Shown here: positions 1 through 8,142 of the stretch, in pieces
Position numbering within the stretch: position 1 is the first letter of the stretch
Layout of the letters: each line of letters opens with the position of its first letter
NCBI GenBank assembly: GCA_021927905.1
Contig: BLLK01000045.1
Coordinates: forward strand, 558,001-622,000
Direction of reading: 5' to 3'
DNA length: 64,000 nt
Source of the DNA: Chaetoceros tenuissimus
Lineage: Eukaryota > Bacillariophyta > Thalassiosirophyceae > Chaetocerotales > Chaetocerotaceae
Program-made: the position numbers and the translations under genes
Notes under the pieces: generated by a model
What the model was told of the DNA's origin: nothing
What the model saw: the letters and a program-made list of their open reading frames with translations, nothing else
The model's database searches: none

Positions 1-471
1 CCCAGTGGAGATAAGTCATTTGACCATGCTACCATCAGCGCATGGATTCCAACAAGATGTAACAAAAGTTTGCAAACTTTCAAGAAAAACATCATGAAAG
101 AGGTCAAAAACAAGAAGGAGTTCACTTACCAAATGTATCTTGAGAAGCTTCAAGCTCTTGTGGTGATTCGCAAGAAATGGGAGAAGTACACTGGCCACTA
201 TGTTTCAGATCCTTGCGCTCGCTTTGCCGACAACAAGACAAATAAGCTCTTGGTTCAATGGTTCAAAGATGATGTTCACTTGTATGTTGATGTAGATACT
301 AGAGATGAGTTTATTGCGAATTTTGTTGCAAAGCTAAAAGAGAAGAAAATTCGTGTCTATGAATATGATCATGCAAATGTGTCGTTTCGCTTGGTGGAAG
401 AAAAACTCACCAATTTTTTCAGAACTAGATTCAAAGACTGGAACAAACGTCTAAAGCAGGGGAAGCTTTAG
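1..471 (+). CDS. 3' end of an unrecognised protein-coding gene (partial)
   Basis: One frame is open from the first base of the window to a TAG at 469-471, giving about 156 residues without a start, so this is the C-terminal part of a gene that begins outside the window. The sequence is rich in Lys, Phe and aromatic residues, has alternating charged and hydrophobic stretches, and ends in a basic tail (NKRLKQGKL). There is no signal peptide, membrane segment or motif that I recognise. Codon use is like the neighbouring genes. I cannot assign a family, and a final exon of a larger gene is as likely as a short gene. Confidence 0.55.
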   Translation, partial: PSGDKSFDHATISAWIPTRCNKSLQTFKKNIMKEVKNKKEFTYQMYLEKLQALVVIRKKWEKYTGHYVSDPCARFADNKTNKLLVQWFKDDVHLYVDVDTRDEFIANFVAKLKEKKIRVYEYDHANVSFRLVEEKLTNFFRTRFKDWNKRLKQGKL

Positions 472-645
472 ATTCTTGTGGGGTAATGTGAAATATATGT
501 AAATTTATAACTATAATAGGAACATCATATAGACCATCTAGGCCTTTCATCGTATACTGTCGAATTGACCATGTACCATGCATTCATTTATATTGCCTTG
601 TGTGTTCACGGATGTGAACAAGCACATCCAAGGCACTCAGCCGAG

Positions 646-738
646 GTGCTCCAGCATTAATATTTGACCTTCATCAGTGATTACTTTCACCATACAGATC
701 CCAGGCGCTCTAATATTAATATTTGATCTTCATCAGTG
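646..738. repeat. 34-nt direct repeat, two copies
   Basis: Copies at 646-679 and 705-738 share the core TTAATATTTGA followed by CTTCATCAGTG with only a few differences, 59 nt apart start to start. Nothing else about the spacer suggests a known element, so a local tandem duplication is the simplest reading. Confidence 0.7.
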
Positions 739-873
739 CAAATACTTAACGTAGAAACATTTTCTCTCTATAAATCTTCCATTGTCACGATGATACAAGT
801 CACTGCGCCTTCATTTTTGCTCACATATATATATACAATAATTCATCATTTGAATTTCTTTCTTACAATATTC

Positions 874-933
874 TTCATAGATTCTTTCACGTGGAAGCAT
901 TGAAAGAAGCATTTTTTTCATAGATTCTTTCAC
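874..933. repeat. 17-nt direct repeat, two copies
   Basis: The sequence TTCATAGATTCTTTCAC occurs exactly at 874-890 and again at 917-933. It is probably a small tandem duplication in spacer DNA. Confidence 0.7.
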
Positions 934-1485
934 ACACTTTTGATCGTCCACCACCTTGATTTACTAGACCATACCATTTGTATGTCGTTGTGCACAAGTA
1001 GCAGCTGCTTTACATGTATTTGAAAGCCGAAGTATCTAGCTAGAGCAAGATTATCTCTCCTCTTTTCTAGAAAGCCATCATTGTCTCTCTTTGATTTTTT
1101 CTTTGAAGTTTCTGAGCTATCTAGAGAGATAATGTTGAGACATCATGTTATCGATAGCAACTTGGTGCAACCAGCACGCTCTCAATCTAGAGTCTAAAGT
1201 AACCTTTTTTTACTAACCTTTTCAAGTAGTAGCATAAAATAAATCTTTCTGAGCACTAGGTGTATTCTTGTCCCATATAGTTTACTCAAATGTAATGAGC
1301 TGACCACGAAAACAAACTAATTCCCTTGAAGATACTTTTCTTCAGTTCAGCTTTTTGAAGGTTGGCGATTGGTGGAATGTCCATTACAGGTTGGTAATAA
1401 AATGGGACTCAGCAATCTTGGGAAAATGTATCTGAATTTATCAAAGTAGCTGCAAAAGTTCGCTTCCATAAGCTAAAATAGAATC

Positions 1486-1558
1486 CACCCACGGCGGGGA
1501 TCGAACCCGCGACCACACGGTTAAAAGCCGGGCGCTCTACCGACTGAGCTACGTGGAC
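1486..1558 (-). tRNA. tRNA-Lys (anticodon UUU)
   Basis: Read on the minus strand this folds as a complete 73-nt cloverleaf without CCA. The acceptor stem is closed by two wobble pairs at its end, the D arm is GCTC/GAGC, the anticodon loop is CTTTTAA with anticodon TTT, the T arm is GCGGG/CCCGC with loop TTCGATC, and the discriminator is G. The anticodon stem has one C-U mismatch at pair 28-42. The internal A box (TAGCTCAGTCGG) and B box (GGTTCGATCCC) for RNA polymerase III are intact, and a run of four T on the minus strand at 1478-1475, eight nt downstream, can serve as the Pol III terminator. No intron is present. Confidence 0.95.
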
Positions 1559-1721
1559 TTGTCTTACTGAAGGCTGATAATAATTTGTACATGAAAATTA
1601 TTATGTTCATTACTGAGTCAGAAAAATTCATCGCTTTGGTCATGGTACTACTACCATACATCACACTTTACACTTGTTTTCATTTCAAATCATCCATTGA
1701 TTTACTACAATTTACATAGAT

Positions 1722-2882
1722 TTACTCAAATTTTCTCTTGATTCCAGTCTTTTTGCCAAGTAAAATCTGCTTAAATTCAACAGCGTCTTCTTTTGTATCT
1801 CCACTTGTATCCCCTTCTCCTGCCCTCCACTTCAATATTTTCTCAAGTTCTTTTACATCTACATTGCATTCATACACTTCCCACCGTTCATCACCAATCT
1901 CTACTTCACAAGATGAAATGTCATTTCCCTTGACAGAGACTTTATCAGCAGAAAAAAGTCTTGTCCCATTTTTCCATTGTTGTAAATTGCAATCAACCTT
2001 CCAGCCATTCGAAATAAGACCATGCCCTGCTGATAGAGATAAAAATGACATTGCTTTGATTCTGTCTTCTTCTTGTAATGCGTCGTCAATCACAGTAACA
2101 GAGCTATCACCCTTTGCTTCCACGTCTTTTCCATACATGTCTCGGCCATAGATGTAGTTGAAATGGTCTCCGACTGCTACAATGATCCCATCCATTTCTT
2201 GATTATTCTTGCGCTTCTTACGCATAGCAAGTACAAAACCATTTCCACCGCCATCGTTCTCGAGTCTTTCCCAGCGTTCCCAGTAATAGTGCTGCTGATG
2301 ATCATCTCTTGCAAAAGACCATTCTTTCCAGGTGTTGTTGTTTGAAGCCATTTCTACGTACCACTTATTTGGTCTTGGACGAGGATTTCCAGCAAAGTTC
2401 CAATCCATGCAGTGATGTCTAGTACAACATGGTCTGCCGTTTTCTTCTGTGAGTTTTGTGTAACCTGCAAAAGCATGTCTTCTACTATAGAGACTCAATT
2501 CGTCGCTGGACATTGCTTCAAAACTTTTATGATCCTTTAATAGTTTCAGACCCAGAAGTGGTATCCGGATATCAATGAAGAGAGTATTGGTCTGCACATT
2601 GAATGTGACTTCGTCTGCACTAGTAGAGTGCTCAAACCCTCCAACAAATAGTGGTCTGAAAAAAGCACCGCATACTGGATTATTAAAATTTTGCTCCTTT
2701 GCCCATTTCGCAAATACTTCATTTGTTGTCCCTTCTATCAAGTAATGGTGTGGTAGTTCTTCCGGTTGGAACGGGAAACCTCTCTCGGCTGTATAGTACT
2801 CGGTAGCTTTACCATCGCATGTCAATATTCTACCTTGTTTGGATGTCCAATCCATCAACTCTTTAGTTTCCATATATCTCAT
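1722..2882 (-). CDS. Conserved protein of unknown function, possibly Hri1-like beta-barrel family
   Basis: A single open frame of 386 residues starts at an ATG at 2882. The middle (about residues 90-220) has the pattern NTLFIDIRIP, then AFAGYTKL, a Cys-containing patch ending in MDW, and YYWERWERL. From memory this resembles a widespread uncharacterised family in bacteria and fungi with the order LFADIRIP, FAG, W/D and Y-E-W. The C-terminal phrase ERWEVYECNV recalls the end of the yeast Hri1 fold family. No signal peptide or membrane segment is present, so a soluble cytosolic or nuclear protein is likely. The C-terminus is basic (KKTGIKRKFE). The family link is recall, not an alignment, and the biochemical role is unknown. 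Confidence 0.8.
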   Translation of the reverse strand: MRYMETKELMDWTSKQGRILTCDGKATEYYTAERGFPFQPEELPHHYLIEGTTNEVFAKWAKEQNFNNPVCGAFFRPLFVGGFEHSTSADEVTFNVQTNTLFIDIRIPLLGLKLLKDHKSFEAMSSDELSLYSRRHAFAGYTKLTEENGRPCCTRHHCMDWNFAGNPRPRPNKWYVEMASNNNTWKEWSFARDDHQQHYYWERWERLENDGGGNGFVLAMRKKRKNNQEMDGIIVAVGDHFNYIYGRDMYGKDVEAKGDSSVTVIDDALQEEDRIKAMSFLSLSAGHGLISNGWKVDCNLQQWKNGTRLFSADKVSVKGNDISSCEVEIGDERWEVYECNVDVKELEKILKWRAGEGDTSGDTKEDAVEFKQILLGKKTGIKRKFE

Positions 2883-3257
2883 TTTGAAAGAAATGCAGTG
2901 TCTATCAGATTGGAAGATGGGTAAATGGTTGGTAATGGTGAGGAAGATTCAGATGGTCCCGAAGAAGATGAAAGATATTTACTCGGTACTTTTCATATGC
3001 GATGTTGGATGATGTTGTTGTGATGTTGGATGATGTCAAACCTTTGACGTTAGTCTAACGTACGAAAAACGTCTACTGGCAAAGACGTAAACAACAAGAA
3101 CACAAATAAATGTGAAATACACAGCAGTGAAATACGATAGCAGTAAAAATAAACCTGATTCAAAATAATCTGTTTTATAATATGAATCTATCTATCCCAT
3201 TTATAAGGTATTATTGGATAAGTCTTACTGTACTGTCAGTATACGCATTTTTATTCA
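2883..3257. other. Upstream region of the 1722-2882 gene
   Basis: This spacer lies between two minus-strand genes and should hold the promoter of the 2882 gene. It contains a partly duplicated GATGTTGGATGATGT unit (2999-3036) and a perfect 15-nt palindrome-like site ACGTTAGTCTAACGT at 3047-3061. That site overlaps a TGACGT core, the motif bound by CREB/bZIP factors. I see no gene here. Confidence 0.5.
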
Positions 3258-4280
3258 TTATTCAGCACTTGTTGAACATTTTTCATATTTCTCATCGACA
3301 TAATTTACCCAATCATTTGCAAAGTTATGATCTTCAATTGACGTCGCTTCTTTATCTTTGAGCGTCTGAATTTCCATCCGTAACTGAGTCAATGTATCAC
3401 TTGCACTAGTGCTATCACCCATCAAATGAAAAGGAGGGATGCTTGACGACGAATGACTTGAAGTCGACTCTTTTTGAAATCTCTTCATGATTCCCTCCTT
3501 TGCTCGACTTTTTGCAGCACGAACAAATCTCAAAGGATCTAATGGTTTGTCATTGGCATTATTTTCATGAATTTGCGATCTTTGTACAGCATTCTGAATC
3601 ATGTTTCTCTTTTTCTCATGTTGCTCATTGTATATTGGCCGTGGCTTAGGGAGGTGGCCGTGGAGACATGCAGTGATTGCATCTTCTACCAAGTCCCAAC
3701 AATGTCCATAAGAGAGACTATTGAGGTCTTTAGTACTGTTTGCGCTGTCATTGAAACCCAGTTTCTTCATTGCAATGTACCTGAATGCAGCACTGGAACG
3801 ATTTCCAGTGTACTCTAGCTGATTCTGTGCTTGTTGCAAAGAGTACTGAGGTAAAACTTCAGTTATTCTCTGTGACAAACCATGAAGAGTTTTACATTGA
3901 CAAGATTTCATAAGCGGCTTTCCATTATTTGTTTTGTCTCTTCTACTATCTGCAATAAGAGGTTTGAGATATGTTGTTTCTCCAGCTCCATCTGCAGATT
4001 GGATATGTGTAATCATAGTCTTTGCTTCGTATGAAGCAGACAATATTTGATTGGTTGAATGGTCTATAGTTGCTTCGAAACGTACAGCACATCCACAATT
4101 TGGGGAGCAGTGTTGTCCCCAGGCCTTGACTTGCTCAGACTCGGTGTGTTCATCATTGTAAGAATTTGAATTAGATTCTACACCGAATCGAACTCCAAGT
4201 GCTTTCGTTGCCCCATTCTTCTGTACCTCCCTCTGTACCTTGTTGGTAGCTACCTTTCTTGCATGGAGTAGGAATCTCAT
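3258..4280 (-). CDS. Divergent IscU/NifU_N-like protein with extra cysteines
   Basis: A 340-residue open frame starts at the ATG at 4280. The N-terminus (MRFLLHARKVATNK) is basic, amphipathic and free of acidic residues, so it could be a mitochondrial presequence. The body follows the order of the IscU/NifU_N scaffold: a Cys patch CSPNCGC (residues 58-64), RFEATIDHSTNQILSASYEA, a second Cys patch KSCQCKTLHGLS (126-136) where IscU has GCGSAIASSS, and GHCWDLVEDAITACLHG (192-208), which matches the IscU signature HCSxLAEDAI. The three metal-ligand cysteine positions of the family are therefore represented, but patches 1 and 2 have extra Cys and residues 90-125 are an insertion. The last 120 residues are low-complexity and partly coiled coil. 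It could be a specialised Fe-S or Zn-binding relative; scaffold activity is inference. Confidence 0.75.
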   Translation of the reverse strand: MRFLLHARKVATNKVQREVQKNGATKALGVRFGVESNSNSYNDEHTESEQVKAWGQHCSPNCGCAVRFEATIDHSTNQILSASYEAKTMITHIQSADGAGETTYLKPLIADSRRDKTNNGKPLMKSCQCKTLHGLSQRITEVLPQYSLQQAQNQLEYTGNRSSAAFRYIAMKKLGFNDSANSTKDLNSLSYGHCWDLVEDAITACLHGHLPKPRPIYNEQHEKKRNMIQNAVQRSQIHENNANDKPLDPLRFVRAAKSRAKEGIMKRFQKESTSSHSSSSIPPFHLMGDSTSASDTLTQLRMEIQTLKDKEATSIEDHNFANDWVNYVDEKYEKCSTSAE

Positions 4281-4744
4281 AGTAGAAGTAGTGCCTCTGA
4301 TAGAGCAATGTCAAAGAGTAGGCAGAATATTGTGCGTATGAACAACACAGTTTTTTGCTTTCTCAACAACACAAGAATTTGAAGCATTTTCTTGTCCGTG
4401 ACGTGGCTTGTTTGACACTGTTGGTGTCACTTTTCAACTCTATGTCATTCAGGACATTTTCTTGATATTCACTGAGTCACTCATCATATGTCACGCATTT
4501 CGGATCATAGTACCACCTAATCATCATCATAGAAGAGAGAAGAAATGCAGGTGAGTACTCGTAGATGAATGGAGGAGAGACTGTTGATTTGCATATTACC
4601 AAAATAGAAGACTTTGAGTTATGAACACTTTTATAAGCTTGCAGCCTGCCATCGAATGCTTTGCCATAATCTATTTAAATCTGAGTAGAAACAAGTGCCA
4701 ACAATAGAAAGATTTCTTCGTTTCTTTACATTATACTGCAACAC
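4281..4744. promoter_or_regulatory. Shared divergent promoter region
   Basis: The flanking genes point away from each other (minus gene from 4280, plus gene from 4745), so this 464-bp stretch should carry both promoters. It contains GTGACGTGG (4398-4406), a bZIP/G-box-like core, and an inverted repeat TGACAC/GTGTCA with a 5-nt loop at 4413-4429. The sites are seen; their use is inference. Confidence 0.4.
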
Positions 4745-5698
4745 ATGCTTTCGAGGTGGCAATCAAAAGTTTTCACACTATTTTGTGTTCTAGGAAAGAT
4801 AAATTATGCTACAAGTTTCTTATGTAGCAAAGGATGCCCAAATCCTTTAGATAGTAAAGATATATCTCTGTTCGAAAGAAAGAGTAACAACGATTTGTGT
4901 CGGAGAACATTTTGGGCGCAATCTATACTGACAACTATTACAATTTCAGCTTCATCTGTACAAAGCAGCTATGCTAATACCCTTCCCAAGGCACCAATTG
5001 AAACTCTAATTCCTGCTACAAGAGTAAAGTTGAATCTTGATAGATTGAATGAAATCGCGAACAAAATAAAGATGGGCCTTGCAGATGCAAATTATGTTGA
5101 TACTATTGAATACAAAAGTCTTATTGAACAACTCAAGGCACTGTGTTTACTTCGACAGAATTACACAGGAGATCTGAAATTACAGGGTGTCCCTGAGAAG
5201 CCTGCTGACCTATATCTTGATGCATATAAACCAATGAAAGGGGATCTTCCATTCCAAAGATTTTTGATAGTCAATGGCGACGTAGGAACCTGGAAAGATT
5301 TGAAGAAAAAAGAAAAGGATCAAGAACGTGGCAATGAAGTTCGAGCCGCATTTAATGCTTACACTGATGCTCTCTCATTCTCTGGGGATAGTTATATTCT
5401 CAACGTAGATAAAGCAACTAGATCAACAATGGTTCGAGAAGATCGGTTACCTGATGTTAAGCAAGTTATAACGAGTGATATGGGAATGCGTTATCTTTTT
5501 CGGAATCAAGTCTTGACTGCTATGGACGATTTACGAGCAGAAATGGAGTACGTTAATACTCATCCTGCTGAAACCATAGATATAGACGAAATTATCAAAC
5601 AAATCAATCTTGCTCAAACTGCCTGCAATAAATGGTTTTCGCTAATCGATTCTCAGGACGTCAATGAAGTTATTCAGTATGTTTTGGATAATCATTGA
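4745..5698 (+). CDS. Probable thylakoid lumen protein, four-helix type
   Basis: A 317-residue open frame starts at the ATG at 4745. The first 27 residues form a signal peptide ending in ATSFLC, which fits the diatom plastid import motif. A second targeting segment follows: LCRRTFWAQ with a twin arginine at 53-54, a hydrophobic stretch (about 58-72) and a small-residue cleavage site near SSYAN. That is the layout of a Tat-routed thylakoid lumen precursor. The mature part (about 235 residues) is mostly helical, with RLNEIANKI-type heptads, and could form a PsbQ-like bundle, but I see no diagnostic motif and do not claim PsbQ. The location is well supported; the function is unknown. Confidence 0.8.
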   Translation: MLSRWQSKVFTLFCVLGKINYATSFLCSKGCPNPLDSKDISLFERKSNNDLCRRTFWAQSILTTITISASSVQSSYANTLPKAPIETLIPATRVKLNLDRLNEIANKIKMGLADANYVDTIEYKSLIEQLKALCLLRQNYTGDLKLQGVPEKPADLYLDAYKPMKGDLPFQRFLIVNGDVGTWKDLKKKEKDQERGNEVRAAFNAYTDALSFSGDSYILNVDKATRSTMVREDRLPDVKQVITSDMGMRYLFRNQVLTAMDDLRAEMEYVNTHPAETIDIDEIIKQINLAQTACNKWFSLIDSQDVNEVIQYVLDNH

Positions 5699-5955
5699 TT
5701 AATGTCAACGTTGTAATTTTTATTAATGCATTTAATAAAATAAATAGTAGAGGTTTTTCCTGGAAATCCCTACACAATGCGGAATTGGCCTTTTCTTGAC
5801 AGGTGACAATGACGTCATTTCCAAAGAAATTCTAAGGATCGAAAGTTTCTTTCATCACATCAGTCAGATACTCTACATCAACACTCAAACGAACATAGGT
5901 CTCTTGAACCATCAACAAAGTCAGGTATTCAATCACTCCTTGCGTATTTTTCAAC

Positions 5956-7935
5956 ATGATTATTCGAGTTCGGGCAGTGCTTTCTCTGCTGGCCTTATTT
6001 TCTTTGGATGTTGCTGTTGAAGGCTTTTCCATCGTCAAGCCTAGCCAACATCTAGGAATCCATCAGGGATCACTGAAGATAAAACACCAACTAAATTTAA
6101 AAGATGATGATGACGACGAAGAAGCAGATGATGATATTGATATCTCAGATAGAGACTGGCGTGCATTCAGGGCACAGCTGGTTATGAAAGACAGTGCAGT
6201 TACAGACGAAGAAGATGAAAAGACTAGCCCTTCATCAGATGGCAAGAGTGAAACTATCATATATGAAGATGACCTTGATGGAATCGGATCTTTATTTACT
6301 GATGATGAAGCCACGCCTATGAATGAAGACAATTTTACCCCGCTTGAACCCTCACAGTGGGCTTATGATGCTGGTAAATTAATCGAGCAAGGAGCTGTGA
6401 TACTTGGGGGAGTGGAGCAAGAGTTCGGGTTCGGTTTGAGGCAACAGTATTTTCACAAGGTTGTTTGTCTAATTCTAGATCATGATGAAAACTTCACCAA
6501 AGGAATAATTTTGAATCGGCCAACTGATATGTTGCTTCTTGATGAAAATGATGAAAAATGGCGAATTTGGTTTGGAGGTGACGTGCAGAATCTTTCTCAT
6601 CCAATGCCTGACATTGTTTGTATGCACACTATTCCAAAAGGAACTGATGACTTAATTGATAAAACATCGAAAACTGTCATGAAGGATATCCAATGGTGCA
6701 GTTTCAGGGATGCAAAGCTGTTGGTCAAAAAGGGAGTATGTAAAACCAGTGACTTCTGGTGTTTTGCGGGCTACTGTGGTTGGGGACCAGGTCAGTTAAT
6801 GGGTGAGTTGGAAAGAAAAAGTTGGTATATGTGCGCAACCGATAGTCAAACACTATTGAAAGAGCTCCAAAAGCAGTCAGCGTATACTGATCCGAGAGAT
6901 GCTGGGATTGATACATGGGAGTTACTCATGAATATGATTGGAAGAAGTGATACTGCAGAAGAATGTTCTGGTGATTTCGAAGATTTGATGTTGAAAGAGT
7001 GGGCAAGAAATAACTTACTGTCAGTAGAAGCAGGAGGTAATGCTGGGATTCGTCTTCAACCATCTGATGTCGCCACAACGAATATGAGGCTTGTCCAAGG
7101 TGAAACAATCGATGATTTCATGAAACAGACTGTAAGCGCATTGAAAGCGGGGAGCGTAGGAGTTGGGTCAGTTCTTAGAGCATCAAGTGCAGATCGCAGT
7201 CCGTTTCTTTTGCAAGACCAAGAATTTCATAAATCAATTATTTTGGTGATTGCCGAAGATGACAATACATCTGTCGGACTCATACTAAATGAGCCATCTT
7301 CGCAACCTTTTGAAATGGAACTACGCGATAAAAAAGGACAGTCAAAAGAAGTAGTACTACCTGTTCGATTTGGTGGACAGTACTCAATAAGAGGACAGGC
7401 TCCACTTGTATGGCTACATTATAGTGAGGCTCTTCGAGAAGCAAAATGTGGATCTGCTGTAGGTAAAGACTCGGGAATTTGGCAATGCACGCAGGCTGAT
7501 GCCGTTGATGCTATCTCTGCTGGTATTGCAAAGCCGAGTGATTTCCTTATTGTGAGTGGACTTTCAGTATGGATCAAAGGCGAGAGAGGCGTCAGCGATG
7601 GTCTTAGAGGAGAAGTGAAAAAGGGTCGCTTTGAAGTAGTGAAAGAATCTCGTATAGGAAAAGTATGGAATGCGTTACAGACTCAGACAATCTTGACCAA
7701 AATGGATTTTGTCAAGAACCTTTCAAACGGCATAAATGCATGGAAGGCTGCCGGAGAAAGTTCTACTGATGAAGTTGAGGAGGAAGCACCAATTTCAGGC
7801 ATTGGTGAGGGATATGATGAGGAGGATGACAAATTAGTATTTAAGAGTGATGTCAAGGTCTCAAAGCTAAGTGACGATGCGTTGAAGAGTTGGGTAGCAA
7901 CTTTCTTATTAGGTGCACCAAGTTTAGGAGCATGA
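5956..7935 (+). CDS. Plastid-targeted protein with two AlgH/UPF0301 (DUF179) domains
   Basis: A 659-residue open frame starts at the ATG at 5956. The signal peptide ends in VEGFSIVKPS, an ASAFAP-like plastid signal, and is followed by an acidic linker (about 48-115). Domain 1 (about 130-345) has GAVILGG, FHKVVCLILDHDE, KGIILNRPT, IWFGGDVQ, and FAGYCGWGPGQL then E, the characteristic AlgH/UPF0301 string. Domain 2 (about 395-565) has GSVLRAS, FHKSIILVIAEDD, VGLILNEP, VRFGGQYS and PLVWLHYS, but the GYxGWxxGQL string is replaced by VSGLSVWIKGERG. The second copy may therefore have lost the site. Plant chloroplasts also carry DUF179 proteins. The biochemical activity of the family is not established. 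The C-terminal acidic tail ends with an alanine- and leucine-rich helix. Confidence 0.9.
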   Translation: MIIRVRAVLSLLALFSLDVAVEGFSIVKPSQHLGIHQGSLKIKHQLNLKDDDDDEEADDDIDISDRDWRAFRAQLVMKDSAVTDEEDEKTSPSSDGKSETIIYEDDLDGIGSLFTDDEATPMNEDNFTPLEPSQWAYDAGKLIEQGAVILGGVEQEFGFGLRQQYFHKVVCLILDHDENFTKGIILNRPTDMLLLDENDEKWRIWFGGDVQNLSHPMPDIVCMHTIPKGTDDLIDKTSKTVMKDIQWCSFRDAKLLVKKGVCKTSDFWCFAGYCGWGPGQLMGELERKSWYMCATDSQTLLKELQKQSAYTDPRDAGIDTWELLMNMIGRSDTAEECSGDFEDLMLKEWARNNLLSVEAGGNAGIRLQPSDVATTNMRLVQGETIDDFMKQTVSALKAGSVGVGSVLRASSADRSPFLLQDQEFHKSIILVIAEDDNTSVGLILNEPSSQPFEMELRDKKGQSKEVVLPVRFGGQYSIRGQAPLVWLHYSEALREAKCGSAVGKDSGIWQCTQADAVDAISAGIAKPSDFLIVSGLSVWIKGERGVSDGLRGEVKKGRFEVVKESRIGKVWNALQTQTILTKMDFVKNLSNGINAWKAAGESSTDEVEEEAPISGIGEGYDEEDDKLVFKSDVKVSKLSDDALKSWVATFLLGAPSLGA

Positions 7936-8142
7936 TGAGCTAAAGTACCTACAGCTTTTATCGCTGCCTGAAACATCGGCGTGATAGCGTGAATGGTGAT
8001 AGTACGTCCAAGGTAAACTAGAAAGATAACCTAAACCTAAACCTAAATTAATTTGATTTTTTATTTTAAAGTAAATTGATTTTGATTTTAACTCTTTTGT
8101 AGAAATCCACGTTTCTTAGAGGAAGACCACTGTTGGAGAAGA

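Larger units (their letters stand above)
472..1485. other. Intergenic spacer with short direct repeats
   Basis: No convincing gene is visible in this 1-kb AT-rich stretch between the partial gene and the tRNA. It holds a diverged 34-nt direct repeat (646-679 and 705-738), a 17-nt direct repeat (874-890 and 917-933), a 7-bp hairpin around 610-629 and a short TA run near 823-835. Confidence 0.6.

Noticed and set aside
6063-6332. Ser-rich minus-strand frame opposite the AlgH-domain gene
   Set aside because: It is the reverse reading of the acidic linker; GAT/GAA codons read backward as Ser-rich frames.
8028-8048. Run of three CCTAAA units resembling a telomere repeat
   Set aside because: Only three hexamers, and the unit is not the TTAGGG type expected for diatoms. 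It lies between two genes, perhaps in an intron.
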